The translations under genes and the position numbers were made by a program. Shown piece after piece: positions 43,475 to 54,230 of a stretch of DNA of 64,000 bases (its first letter is position 1; every line of letters begins with the position of its first letter). The notes under the pieces were generated by a model. The model was not told the origin of the DNA. It did not search any database and saw nothing but the letters and a program-made list of their open reading frames with translations. The stretch is from Sycon ciliatum (lineage: Eukaryota > Porifera > Calcarea > Leucosolenida > Sycettidae): the NCBI RefSeq assembly GCF_964019385.1, contig NC_088647.1, positions 17,960,728-18,024,727 on the forward strand. The letters are read 5' to 3'.

Positions 43475-43943
43475 TGGTTGGTATATTTTATTTTACTTCG
43501 CCAGAATGAACAGGCATTGCTGCCTTCTTGCCTGGACAAGTGGATTGTCCAAGCTCTCACAAAAAGACGAAGAAAGGAAAGAAATATTACATGAGAGTGT
43601 GAAGCATGCAATCTTATATATTAAAAAAAAAAAATTAAAAAAAAAAAAAAAATTCCATGAGAGTGTGACGCATGCATGATGAGAGAGGAGAGATAGATTC
43701 GAGATAGAGATAGATAGAGAGAGAGAGAGATATAGATAGATAGAGAGAGAGAGATAGAGAGAGAGACTGCTTTATTGCCTGGACAAGTGAACTGTCCAAG
43801 CTCTTACAAAATGACCAACAACAACAGCAACGACAACAACAACAGCGACAGCGACAACAACAACAGCAACGACAACAACAACAGCGACAGCGACAACAAC
43901 AACAGACCAACAACAACAGCAACACCACAGCAGCAGCAACAAC

Positions 43944-44040
<97 letters not shown>

Positions 44041-44097
44041 AGACGGCTTTACTACCTGGACAGGGAATTGTACAAGCTGTCACAATTTGACCAACAG
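43475..44097 (-). mobile_element. Three LINE/SINE 3'-end modules set in CAA and GA tracts
   Basis: On the minus strand a module of about 50 bp recurs at about 43512-43566, 43764-43813 and 44042-44097. It contains a TGGACA...TGTCCA hairpin. In the middle copy it runs into GGCAATAAAGCAG and then (TC)n, and is preceded by (TTG)n. In the copy at 43512 the hairpin runs on into GGCAGCAATGCC and CGAAGTAAAATAAA, which links it to the tails at 1004 and 63881. The third copy is degraded. Confidence 0.6.
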
Positions 44098-44176
44098 CAA
44101 CAGCAACAACAACAACGACAGCAGCAGCAGCAGCAACAACAACAAGACCAACAACAAGAACAAGAACAAGAACAAG

Positions 44177-44251
<75 letters not shown>

Positions 44252-44281
44252 AATAACAACAGAAAGAGAGATAGATAGATA

Positions 44282-44366
<85 letters not shown>

Positions 44367-44400
44367 TGTGTGTGTGTGTCAGAGACACAGAGAGAGAGAG
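43682..44400. repeat. Compound (GA)n / (CAA)n microsatellite cluster
   Basis: Alternating tracts: GA/GATA at 43682-43768, CAA/CAG at 43815-43948, GA at 43949-44042, CAA at 44090-44252, GATA/GA at 44260-44400. Poly-Gln, poly-Asn and Leu-Ser frames here are artefacts. Confidence 0.95.
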
Positions 44401-44473
44401 GGGGGGGGGGGGGGGAGGAGAGATATGCGGATTGTTAAAATGGATTTCGACATGAAGTTAGGTACACAGAATG

Positions 44474-47281
44474 TTAATATGGGTAGAGGCTGGGCAAGTC
44501 GAGAGCCGTGGCTAGAGCTTTAAATGTCTGCCAATCACCTTCCGTACGGACTGCAACTGGGAGAGCTTTCCACAGAATGCTGCTAACAAACTGAATTGAA
44601 CGATGTCCAGCAGGACCAGGGAGGAACGGAACTCTCAGCAGGCTTGACACTTGACCCCGTGTCGTCCTCAGCTGAGGTGTGGCAGGGTCGTTGATCGGCA
44701 CGAACAGATTCTTTAACAGGGGACTTGTCTTGTCATTTAAACATTTGAAAACGAAGATGGCAAGCTTCTGGAAGAGAAGCTGTGGCAAGCTTGGTACACC
44801 CAGTAGCTCCAGAAGGGGGGCAGTCGGGACCAGAGTCCTTTGCTGCAGGGTCGCTCTGACACCGGATTTTGACAGGCGGTGGAGTTTATCCAGGAGCTGC
44901 TTGGAAAGACTGGAGAAGAAACAGTTGGATCCATAGGACAGATGAGCCTGTATCATGCTGACATACCAGACTTGGCGTGCTCTTAGGCTCAGGGACCTGC
45001 CGTGTCGCCATAGCTGTCCAATTACTGGCCCGATCTTGCGTGTTACATGGCTGATATGTGGCTGCCAGGAGAGGTCATTGTCGATTACAACACCCAGGTA
45101 TTTCGCAGATGTTGTTGCTTCCAGGGGTTGTCCTCGACAACGTACATGTTCTTGAACATCAGCACCGCCTCTTGGCTTTACAAACAGAACTTGGGTTTTC
45201 TGGGCATTCAGAAGTAGGCCGATGTCATCTAGCCACTTGGCGAGGTTGGTCACTGCAGACGACAGAGACTCGCAGACTTGCTTGGGACACGCGTTGGAGC
45301 AATCGAGAGCGATGTCATCAGCGAATTCCTGATCTGCCACATCCGGAGGCATCGTTGACTTGACGTCAGCAGTGTAAATTACGAACAGGAGTGGGCCTAA
45401 GACACTGCCCTGCGGAACACCGCGAGAGCAAGGAACAGTCCCTGACAACTGATCCTGCAATTTGATCTGCTGTGTCCGGCCAGACAGGTAACTGCAGAAC
45501 CAGTTGAGTGCAGTTCCCGAGATACCTAGCTTAAACAGTTCAGTAATGAGTCGCTCATGCCTGACGCGGTCAAAGGCCTTTGACATGTCGACAAACACGA
45601 TGCCGGTATACTTGCGCTCTGCCCGTGCCATTTGCCATCGATCAACAGCATACGTTAAGGCATCTTCTGTGGAGTGAAGCTTTCGGTAGGCGAACTGAGT
45701 AGGCGGAAGAAGTTGCTTGGAGTCCAAGTACTGCGTGATCTGATTTTTTACAAATGCTTCTGTGATGCGGGAGATAACTGGGAGCAGTGACACAGGGCGG
45801 TAGTTCTTTGGCAAAGTTGGGTCTCCACTCTTGAAGAGCGGACTGACGTGGGACAACTTGAAGGACAGGGGGAACTCACCGGAGGACAGGGATATATTAA
45901 TGATGCGTGTAAGTGTGGGGGCAATGGTTGGATAACACTTTTGCAGGATGATGCTTGGAACTTGGTCACTGCCTGTTGCCTTGAAAGGGTTGACAGATTT
46001 CAAACTGCTTGCCACATCCTCGACTGTCACTACACTGAAGTCGGTAAAGGCCCCTTCCGCCATTGGACCAGAGGGAGAACAGAGCTGAGGAGGACGCTGG
46101 GGATCATGGACAACGTCACCAAACAGCTTGCTAAGATCCGATATGGGTACTTGAGCAGTGTGCGATTGTTTCTTCCGGCCAACCACAGTATTGATGACTG
46201 ACCAAAGTTTACGTTGGTCAGAAGTCTGGCACTGCTGGATGAAATACGTGTTCTTCAGGCTCCTGTCCAGCTTCCTGGCCTTGGCACGAGCAGTGCGGTG
46301 TTGACTGCGGAGATCATCATTGCAGCGGTTCTTCATGAGCAGTCGATGGAGTCTGTCTCGCTCCCGTACGCAGGCCACAAGTTCATCTGTTACCCACGGG
46401 CAGGGACGTCTATCCCGATTTCGCCTCATCCGCACGGGTGCATGCTTATCCAATGTTGACACTATGGAGGCGATGAAAGATGATGCAAGGGTGTTGACAT
46501 CATCTATGGCGAGCAGAGAGGCCTGCTCTACACTGAGATCGCTGTTGAAGGTGTCCCAGTTTATCTTATGGATGCGGCGTGTAGGTCTGTAGCTGGAAGT
46601 ACGGCCTGGTGCAAACCCTGCCACAGAGAGATTCCCAAGTACTGCAAAGTGGTCACTAATGTCTAGGTAGGCTATCTCACAAGGTCCCGTCAGCGGGCAA
46701 GTTGATAGGAAGAGATCAATGATTGACTCAGTAAGGGTGGTGGCACGTGTTGGTGAAGACACATAATTGGTCATACCAAATTTGTTAAACAAGTCAGTTA
46801 CTCGTATGGCCATGGGTGACTGGTTCATTTTCATATCAACGTTGAAATCACCCAGCATGACAGTTGCCAGAACCTTCTTTCCTGGTGCATGAACTGATGC
46901 GTCTAGGTTGGACTCCAGGGAGGTCCAGAATGCTACAGGTTTGTCTGGTGGACGATAACAGCATCCAACCAGCACTATGCCACCGGAAACGCTAACTTCT
47001 ATCCACAGCAGCTCTAAGTCAGTCTCCAAGTCAGTGCGTCTTCGCGCAAGAACAGATTCATGGCAGTATATCCCAACACCACCACCACGTTGCTGCAATC
47101 TATCCTTCCGATGTAGCTTGAAATGTGGGATAGTAAGTTCACTGTCCAAGATATCTGGAGTGAGCCAAGTCTCAGCCATACCAAAGACATGAATGCCTCT
47201 GTTTGACAAGAACTTTTGCACTTCGGCTGTCTTGCGCCTGATACTACATACATTCAAGAAGGCAGTGTGCAGCATGGTCAT
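44474..47281 (-). CDS. LINE ORF2: AP endonuclease and reverse transcriptase, 935 aa
   Basis: The N-terminal endonuclease has FLNVCSI, the catalytic Glu in MAETWL, YRPP, LGDFNVD and the final ISDH. The reverse transcriptase follows at about residues 450-740: NYRPVSLLPVISR, VDMSKAFDRV, GVPQGSVLGPLLF, FADD at about residue 650 and YLGVVID. The product cuts the target and copies the element RNA there. The start codon ATG at 47281-47279 shares its A with the ORF1 stop (TGATG), so translation by re-initiation is likely. The C-terminal part has no zinc finger. The motif order fits the CR1/L2/Jockey group; the exact clade needs a tree. Confidence 0.93.
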   Translation of the reverse strand: MTMLHTAFLNVCSIRRKTAEVQKFLSNRGIHVFGMAETWLTPDILDSELTIPHFKLHRKDRLQQRGGGVGIYCHESVLARRRTDLETDLELLWIEVSVSGGIVLVGCCYRPPDKPVAFWTSLESNLDASVHAPGKKVLATVMLGDFNVDMKMNQSPMAIRVTDLFNKFGMTNYVSSPTRATTLTESIIDLFLSTCPLTGPCEIAYLDISDHFAVLGNLSVAGFAPGRTSSYRPTRRIHKINWDTFNSDLSVEQASLLAIDDVNTLASSFIASIVSTLDKHAPVRMRRNRDRRPCPWVTDELVACVRERDRLHRLLMKNRCNDDLRSQHRTARAKARKLDRSLKNTYFIQQCQTSDQRKLWSVINTVVGRKKQSHTAQVPISDLSKLFGDVVHDPQRPPQLCSPSGPMAEGAFTDFSVVTVEDVASSLKSVNPFKATGSDQVPSIILQKCYPTIAPTLTRIINISLSSGEFPLSFKLSHVSPLFKSGDPTLPKNYRPVSLLPVISRITEAFVKNQITQYLDSKQLLPPTQFAYRKLHSTEDALTYAVDRWQMARAERKYTGIVFVDMSKAFDRVRHERLITELFKLGISGTALNWFCSYLSGRTQQIKLQDQLSGTVPCSRGVPQGSVLGPLLFVIYTADVKSTMPPDVADQEFADDIALDCSNACPKQVCESLSSAVTNLAKWLDDIGLLLNAQKTQVLFVKPRGGADVQEHVRCRGQPLEATTSAKYLGVVIDNDLSWQPHISHVTRKIGPVIGQLWRHGRSLSLRARQVWYVSMIQAHLSYGSNCFFSSLSKQLLDKLHRLSKSGVRATLQQRTLVPTAPLLELLGVPSLPQLLFQKLAIFVFKCLNDKTSPLLKNLFVPINDPATPQLRTTRGQVSSLLRVPFLPGPAGHRSIQFVSSILWKALPVAVRTEGDWQTFKALATALDLPSLYPY

Positions 47282-48345
47282 CAGCAGGCATGGTTGATTT
47301 CAGAGCCATCGCTGACTGAGGGCGCGTGCACATTTGTTTCCACTTCCGAAAGGGATGCAGAGTTTGCTTGCGTGTCGTCACATGCTGTGGTTTCTGTGGT
47401 ATCATCACTGACATCAGAGGCAGAGTACTTGTCGAAATTCCACTGTCTGGAATAGAGTGGTCTGGGCCAGAAGCGACGATCCAACAGCGTCTTGCTGCAC
47501 GATGCGTGGACTACCAGTCTCGCAGACGACGACTTCTGCTTCTGAAAAACTTTACAGTCGAGAATTTTAATAGGGGGAGTCTTCAACTCCGACGAGCGAC
47601 ACTCCACGAAGCGTGCTAGCTGCTCCGGTGAGGCATCGCGCAGCAGATTGCCAACAAACACAACACTTTTCTTGACAGGTTTCCTGGCTGTCACCAAACG
47701 CCAGGCAGCATTTTCACTGTCGTCATCGACGTCTGGCAAATTGGCCTCACTGACTGCACTGGCTGCATTAGCTGAAGTTTGAATGTTGGTCTTAGTCTTG
47801 GAGTTCGTACTAGTAGTTTGAACGTTCGACGTGACACCCACGCGTTGGTGATGATCCAGGTCACTGAGGTCATGTCCTGGTACGGTAGGTCCGCTCCCGA
47901 CTGGAATGTGACACGTGGCCGCAGCATCCTGCTGGGCCGGACCAGATGAAGTCAGTTGTAGATCTACTACGGTATTCGGGTTGGTTTCGGACTCAACGGT
48001 TGGGCAGTTAGTAGCATGGCGCCTCTTTCTCTGCGACTTGCTCTGAGCCTGAGAATCTCCAACCGTAATGGCGGAACTTCCTGAACTTGGAATGTTCGGT
48101 GCGCTTGATCTGGATAGCTCCTGAACGGTCCTAGATAGCTGGTCGATATGGCTTATCAGCCTTTTCTCACGGTCTGCAGCAGCACTTCTTTCGGCATCAA
48201 GCATATCCATTATCACCGCCAGAGCGTTGTGGAAATCGCGGCAGCAGTTCGACGTGGGGAAACGATCATCTGGGACATCGCATGGCTGTTCGTGCTCATC
48301 GCTCTCTACTGCGGCCATGGTCGTGGAATCCCTGTTTGCAGACAT
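47281..48345 (-). CDS. LINE ORF1: coiled coil and RRM-like RNA-binding protein, 354 aa
   Basis: The N-terminus has a short heptad-like helix (about residues 45-80, DREKRLISHIDQL). A Ser/Thr-rich linker follows, then a C-terminal RRM-like domain (SVVFVGNLLRDASPEQLARF ... LLDRRFWPRPLYSRQW), the layout of ORF1 proteins in CR1/Jockey-like LINEs. It should bind the element RNA and multimerise. No CCHC knuckle is seen. It overlaps ORF2 by one base. Confidence 0.85.
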   Translation of the reverse strand: MSANRDSTTMAAVESDEHEQPCDVPDDRFPTSNCCRDFHNALAVIMDMLDAERSAAADREKRLISHIDQLSRTVQELSRSSAPNIPSSGSSAITVGDSQAQSKSQRKRRHATNCPTVESETNPNTVVDLQLTSSGPAQQDAAATCHIPVGSGPTVPGHDLSDLDHHQRVGVTSNVQTTSTNSKTKTNIQTSANAASAVSEANLPDVDDDSENAAWRLVTARKPVKKSVVFVGNLLRDASPEQLARFVECRSSELKTPPIKILDCKVFQKQKSSSARLVVHASCSKTLLDRRFWPRPLYSRQWNFDKYSASDVSDDTTETTACDDTQANSASLSEVETNVHAPSVSDGSEINHAC

Positions 48346-48454
48346 GCTTGCAACAAAAAATCCGGGTCAGAGACCCCAAAAGTAACCTAAAAACGATACA
48401 AAAACGGGAGCTGAAAAACATGCATCCTACTCTATTTCAATCGGGTTTTCATTG

Positions 48455-48500
48455 AGCGGCACTGTGGATTCGAACCCATACTACCATAGAGCAAAGTACT
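48455..48500 (-). other. tRNA-like fragment
   Basis: The minus strand contains GGGTTCGAATCC, a good B box, near the 5' end of the LINE, followed by ACAGTGCC. No full cloverleaf could be drawn. Probably a SINE or tRNA relic. Confidence 0.35.
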
Positions 48501-49498
48501 ATAATAATAATATTATTATTAAAGTATCGGAAGAGGCCCCAGACTTTCCTTTTCATGGCGTACAGCACAATGGTAAACTTCGTTCGATGCCGGCTGGCTT
48601 ACGCACTGGCTTAGGCACTTCTGCAGTCTGCCATCGCAAGTTTATGTAGCCATCGGCAGCGGGCACTACCATCCGAAGCCAGTTCAGCAGTGCTAGCTGT
48701 TTGCCGGTGTTATACAGGTTGACCCTGATGCTCCTATTCCCACTATTTCCTCCCTACCTTCACCAGCAACTACATTGCACTACCTGATCATCACCTCATC
48801 GACTGTTTACAAGTATATCGCAAGCTGCCTCTGAACAAATCCCCCGGAGCTGATAGGATCACCAATGAGATTCTCAGGAAACTGAGGTACTCAATTGCCC
48901 GCCCACTCTCCATTCTCCCTCTCCTCTGCCACATTCCCGTCACGATGGAAGTCAGCCACTGTCATTCCAGTGTACAAAAATAAAGGCGACAAGAACAACC
49001 CGTCTAATTACCGACCAATCTCCCTCTTGTCCTGTGTCTCCAAACTGCTGGAGAGTATAGTGTACGACCGCTTGTATGACCATCTACCCCCTCTTCTTCA
49101 CCCCTCACAATCTGGCTTCCGTCGTAAGGACAACATATCCCTGCAATTGTCCCGCATAATCCAATACCTCTGCTTTCTAAAACTACCCAGCGGCAGGTCT
49201 CCTGCATCTGTTTCTTTGACTTCTCCAAGGTCTATGACACCGTGTGGCACAAGGGCCTCATCGCCAAACTTTGTGCTCACGGTGTCTCCGGCTCCCTACT
49301 CGCCCGGATAACTAGTTATCTCTCCGACCGAAATCAGCGCGTTACTTAATGGAACTTTATCCGACCCCGAATCTGTGACGCCCGGAGTACCCCAAGGCTC
49401 CATTTTGGGTCCCCTGCTCTTCCTCACATACGTCATTCAATTCCCAATATTTATTTGTTTGCAGACGATACCACTGTCCGTGCTTCCTCCAAATAGCA

Positions 49499-49694
49499 AG
49501 CGTGCGTTTAAATCAATGGCGTCTAGCCTCATTCTATCATCCATATGCTCCTGTAGTAGCTCACACTGTACCCCATCGTAACCCCATCCCCTGCAAAGTG
49601 TTGGTTTCCTTACTTGCTAGACTGATTTTATATGATTCTGGACTGATTTGAATCATATGGGCCATCGTGGAAATAAAGAACAATAATAAAATCT
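49499..49694 (+). mobile_element. Short 3'-end insertion inside the broken LINE
   Basis: About 196 bp with no reverse-transcriptase similarity separates two adjoining parts of the LINE frame. It ends GAAATAAAGAACAATAATAAAA, so it looks like the 5'-truncated 3' end of another retroelement. Confidence 0.5.
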
Positions 49695-50095
49695 CACGCC
49701 ACCCTGTACCCCAAAGTTCAGACCTGCATCAACAACATTGTCCACTGGATGAGCACTTGGTACCTCAAGCCAAATGTGACCAAAACCGAGCTCCTCCTTT
49801 TTCCTCAGCCCACAGATACAGTGCCCATCTTCCACCTTCCCGACGACCCCGGTCACCCTATTTCTGTAGCGCCCCATCATAAACACCTTGGCATTGTCAT
49901 AGATTCCGCCCTCTCCTGGTCTCACCATGCTGACCATGTGTCCTCACGCGTATGTCGATCTGTCGGCATAATGACAAGTCACTTCTCCCACTTGCCCCAC
50001 AATTGCCGGATTTATTTTTATAAATCATACACCCTCCCCATCTTCACGTACGGCTTCCCTGCTTGGTCCACCATTAACAAAACCCAAATCGCTAA

Positions 50096-50714
50096 TTTGA
50101 AACTCGGGTATTGAGCCAATAATAAAAGTAGAAAGGAAAAGGACATATGGAAACGAGTTAAGAGTAACTCTCCACCACTGTAACTAGATACTATACACAG
50201 TCAGAAAGTGCAACAACTAGGCACAAAACTGACAAGAGTACTGAGACATTCGACGTCCTGACACCTAGCTTCAACACATCTCCGTAGCGCTAACCGACAG
50301 CCTTCCAACTTGGAAGGTTGAAGGTTATGGAAAGACCAAAGAGGGGAAGGCAAGCGCAACGAAAACGAGCACAAGCTACAGTCCCAACGGAACAAAGAAT
50401 GTCGATTGTCACTGGACGATGACGAGACCAGTAGGCGATTTGACAAAGCGGTCTAACTACAATTCGAAGCAGCAAAGCAGCACACCATCCAACTTGGGTG
50501 GGTCAAAAATATCAAAGATAAGTTAAGAAGGGGGAAGCCTTGCGAGAACGAATTGTACAAGCCGAAATCAGGACGTCAGGACGTTGAATGTCTCAGTACT
50601 CTGTCAGTTTTGTGCCTAGTTGTTGCACTTTCTGACTGTATATAGCATCTAGTTACAGTGGTGGAGAGTTACTCTTAACTCGTTTCCATACATGTATGTC
50701 CTTTTCCTTTCTAC
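50096..50714. mobile_element. Long-inverted-repeat MITE inserted in the LINE
   Basis: About 620 bp. The arms match as inverted repeats for about 130 bp (50126-50250 against 50580-50710), including CGAGTTAAGAGTAACTCTCC and GCACAAAACTGACA. The LINE sequence CAAATCGCTAA is duplicated on both sides (50085-50095 and 50715-50725), so insertion made a duplication of about 11 bp. No transposase. Mutator-like origin is likely. Confidence 0.8.
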
Positions 50715-51491
50715 CAAATCGCTAAATTAGAAATTCTTCATCGCCGTATACTGCGCATAATATTTCGTACTGATCGATACATCTCAAATCCAGACTTGTA
50801 TGCTGCTGCATCAACTACCACGTTGCAACGCTACCTTGATGCTTCCAAGTGCACCTGGTTCATTCCATTTTTCTTGACCAGCACCCTGCTCATTTGCAGT
50901 CACTTAATTGGTTTACGTCGGGTGGCACCACCCGATGCCGCGTTCGTCTCCCCGTAGCTAGGTCTACCCTATTCGCAAATCCCCCTTTCTGTTCCTCCTA
51001 CTCCACGTGGCTCCAACTGCCTCCCAGTGTTTTAGGCAAGCTTCAGATATGCCCAAATTCTGTACCCTCGTCAGACAGCACTTCAGTATCTTCCAGTAAA
51101 CATAATCACAGCCACACCACTTCCGCTGCATAGCTCGCTGGGCATCCCATTGCTTTGTAACTTGTTAATCCCTACCCCTTTTGTGTACGTGCTTTTCTTT
51201 TCTTTTTTTTTCTCTTCTTCCGTGGTTGGTCTCACCCTCTCCTCAATTCAATATGGCTGTCTTGACATGCTACGAGGTGCAGAAATAAAAAAAATAAAAA
51301 TACTCTTAGTAACAATGTAATGTCTTTTCACTAAAAGACTTTTGAAGTACATACTAGTACTTCAAGTACATGCAACTTTCACCCCACCCCGGAGTGTATA
51401 ACTTCAGGGTTATGCACTCTTGGTTACACAAATATCGTCTTTGAGGCTTTGTCCTACATGTACATGTACAATGTACATGTATAATATTATT

Positions 51492-51629
51492 TGAAACTCG
51501 GGTATTGAGCCAATAATAAAAGTAGAAAGTGCCTAGTTGTTGCACTTTCTGACTGTATTTATGGTATCTAGTTGCAGTGGGGGAGAGTTACTCTTAACTC
51601 GTATCCATATGTCCTTTTCTCTTCTACAT
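51492..51629. mobile_element. Internally deleted copy of the same MITE
   Basis: Perfect 11-bp duplications ATAATATTATT (51481-51491, 51630-51640) flank 138 bp. The left end of the family (TGAAACTCGGGTATTGAGCC) is joined directly to the right arm (TGCCTAGTTGTTGCACTTTC). Confidence 0.82.
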
Positions 51630-51793
51630 ATAATATTATTATTCAAGATTCCCAACTAGGAAATGGTAAAGAGCAGCATGACGTGCGGATAAACAAGACA
51701 CTTCAAGTCTTGCTGCTGGGATGGCACTGCAGGACGCAGAGCACTGTGTGATGATGAGGCCATGGAGGTTCGGCAGGCCTACGCAGCCATTAA

Positions 51794-52270
51794 CCCCTTG
51801 AGCGCGGGGCTGTTTGTCACTGCACCACGTAAGAAAAATGGTCTTTTTTGAAAATTTTCAAACCTTGGCTATGTCAAGTCGTGAAATCTTTGGGAGCCAC
51901 AACCACAGGCAGTAGTAGGTAGGACCCAGACCAGCACTCGACAACAAGAACAAAAGCGAAAATCGGCCAAGGCACGCCAGGCCGAGCGGCATACTCAGGT
52001 CGATTTTTGAGAAATTGCACCAATTGCGTGGTATGCGCGCGTAAAAAAGGAGAAAAAAAGAACTGTACTGATCGCTGTACATTGACAGCTGGGAACTGAA
52101 CCCGGCACCTCTCGTACACAAGGCATAGACACTACCAATCGGCTAACAGACCTGAAGACTGAAGATACGGGCCGTTAGTTTGTATATAAACGCATGACGT
52201 ACTAGTACGTCATCCGTGGGGCACTGTGTGGGTGTTATGACGTACTAGTACGTCATCCGCCCTCAAGGGG
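51794..52270. mobile_element. piggyBac-like MITE with tRNA-like core
   Basis: TTAA at 51790-51793 and 52271-52274 flank ends CCCCTTGAGCGCGG and, inverted, CCCCTTGAGGGCGG. The 477-bp interior has a tRNA-like sequence at 52085-52153 and two copies of the palindrome TGACGTACTAGTACGTCA near the right end. Confidence 0.8.
52085..52153 (-). other. tRNA-like sequence within a MITE
   Basis: On the minus strand, A-box-like TTAGCCGATTGGTAG (complement of about 52132-52146) and B-box-like GGGTTCAGTTCCC (52091-52103) have tRNA spacing. It could act as an internal RNA polymerase III promoter. A whole tRNA fold was not confirmed. Confidence 0.5.
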
Positions 52271-52514
52271 TTAAAGCATACCTACCTACATGTACATGTA
52301 TAATTCAAGCGGTAGTTTGGAGGCAGTGAACGTGGTTTCGCAATCTATACCTTCGCATGCAAAGACACAAACCCTCGCAATCAAGTAGACACTTCCTTTC
52401 ATAATAAATGAAGACTGGAACGAACAAAGCCATTGAAATATTATTATAGAGATGTGCTTCCGTCAGAAAGTATACATCGATAAACCCATACCAAGCTAAG
52501 GCGGCTCAGTACAA

Positions 52515-52670
52515 ACGTGTGCCTCCACGATATAATATATCAAGCCGTAGTTTGGAGGCGGTGAAAGTGATTGTGTGGATTTGCGTCTTTGTATACGAAG
52601 GTATAGATTGCGACACTATTTTCACCGTCTCCAAACTACTCCTTGAATTGTATATCGTGGAGGCACACGT
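52515..52670. mobile_element. 156-bp fold-back element
   Basis: ACGTGTGCCTCCACGATATA at the left is repeated exactly, inverted, at 52651-52670. The next block (GTAGTTTGGAG, GGTGAAA) is inverted too. A half copy of the inner part occurs at about 52312-52365. Confidence 0.7.
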
Positions 52671-52875
52671 TTTACTGAGCAGTCAGCGAGTGCGACAAAG
52701 TGGCACAAAACTGACAAGAAGACTAAGTAGTGAGACATTCAACGACCTGACACCTACATGTAGTCCCAACACTCCTCCGAGGCGTAAACCAAGAACCTTC
52801 CAAGTTACTTGGAAGGCTCAGGTAAGGAAAGGTCCAAGAGGGGAAGGAATCTCTACGCTTCTTACATGTGCTGGT

Positions 52876-54230
52876 GAGAATATCTCTTTGCGGAAAAAGT
52901 GGCAACGTATGCGCCATAGAGCAATGGGCTTCCACTCATTCTCACATGTATCGACCCGCAGCACTTCTCTTGCACTCAGTCAGTGGAGCCACAGGAGCGA
53001 CGTCACCGTCCTGCTCCCTAGCTCTGATGATTGTTTTTTTTGGGGGGGGGGGGGGGTATTATTATGGTATAGCGGTGGGCAGTTTGATGCGTGGGTGTGT
53101 GACTGCACTGTATGGGTACAGGGCGTTTCACGAATTGTCTACGCACGCTGAGACGGACGTGATGTACCACACAGCGTTGGCCCTCGGCCTCCCCGTTCCA
53201 GGTCCACAGGCACCTTTTTCTTGCAGTGCCCCTTGCGAACGATCTATGGCATCAATTTCAACACTTTAGTTTCTTTGGAATCATTGTCTTGGAATGTACA
53301 TGTACACGACTTTGAATTAATCATTTAGACCAGTCAGCTCACTGACACCTGCCAGGTTGATACATGTACATTCACCACGGACATGTACATGGTAAAATAT
53401 GTCCTAGGTTTTCCTTCAGAGTAAACGCATTGTTGTCTATGCACGTCAATGAAATTAGAAGTGCATTCATCCAGCAATCGCTTCTTCGCCAGGTAAAGAT
53501 GACAGGAACAGGGCGCATAGCACGAACACGGTATTGCATACGTGTAGTTCGTATCCGATAATACAAAAAAAACACAAAGAAAGAATTGGTCCCGGGCTAA
53601 CATTGTTAGCAGATCGAGTTCTGGAATAGTTCTCAAACGCTCTGGGGAAAAGCTTATTCATTGAATACAAATTGACGCAATGCCAAAGTAGAGTATAGCT
53701 TCGGTGACCATCTCTAACTTTAACTTCAACTCGATCGCTGCTGCCGGGGCGTTTGTTTCTACTCGTGAAGCTTTCAGTTGAACTTGAAGCCGCATTACGC
53801 CTTGCTTGTTGTCTTTCAAATGTATACACGATCATTACGTCTTGCTTGTTGTCTTTCAAATGTATACACGATCATAACGCCTTGCTGGTCGGTGTTCAAA
53901 TGTATACACGATCATTACGCCTTGCTGGTCGTCTATCAAATGTATACACGATCATTACGCCTTGCTTGTTCGCTAGACTTCATTTATAATCCGATCAGTT
54001 CAGCCTGTAACTCTGAGCTCCACTGATGAGACTTAACAAGGTCGAAACAGTTACATGTACAATGATTATGTAGCTGTCCAGAGATTGAGTAGATGCAGGC
54101 AATCACTAGACACTCGGGGCCACGCCTCTGGCCGTCCCAGGTCGCCAGGAGAGATGTTTAACCATGATTAAAATTACATCCGTGTACTTTCAGAAACCCT
54201 GCGTGGTAATTCAATCAACCTACAATGTAG
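52876..54230. repeat. Left arm of a 4.15-kb inverted repeat
   Basis: Matches 55640-57027 in inverse orientation over the whole length, from GAGAATATCTCTTTGCGG at the outer end to the AGAAACCCTGCGTGGTAATTC region at the inner end. Both arms contain a homopolymer G/C run and a frame starting MKDNKQDVMIVYTFER, so they are true duplicates that have since diverged. Confidence 0.85.
53789..53975. repeat. 40-bp minisatellite, 4-5 copies
   Basis: Units of the type ATTACGCCTTGCTTGTTGTC then TTTCAAATGTATACACGATC. About three units are present in the other arm at 55880-56015, so copy number changed after the arms separated. Confidence 0.85.

Larger units (their letters stand above)
44424..48450 (-). 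mobile_element. Apparently intact two-ORF LINE (APE type, CR1/Jockey-like)
   Basis: About 4 kb. The 5' UTR is short (upstream of 48345), then come ORF1, ORF2 and a 3' UTR of about 50 bp that ends in a C-rich run followed by (CT)n on the minus strand. Both frames are open from end to end, so the copy is young and possibly active. The (CT)n is either a tail made at insertion or the target. Confidence 0.85.
48740..51300 (+). pseudogene. Broken LINE reverse transcriptase, plus strand
   Basis: Reverse-transcriptase pieces occur in order but in several frames: NKSPGADRITNEILRKL (about 48838), VIPVYKNKGDKNNPSNYRPI (about 48964), FFDFSKVYDTVWHKGL (about 49212), VTPGVPQGSILGPLLF (about 49375), FADDTTV (about 49461), HHKHLGIVID (about 49877) and, after an insertion, QIAKLEILHRRILRI (50717). 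It ends with AATAAA repeats at about 51283. At least three frameshifts or stops and two nested insertions make it dead. A Jockey/CR1-like group. Confidence 0.85.

Noticed and set aside
43635-44388. Poly-Gln, poly-Asn and poly-Leu frames resembling disordered proteins
   Set aside because: They follow the CAA and GA repeats and stop with them; no unique coding sequence.
44679-47455. Plus-strand open frames across the LINE
   Set aside because: They are shadows of the minus-strand ORF1 and ORF2.
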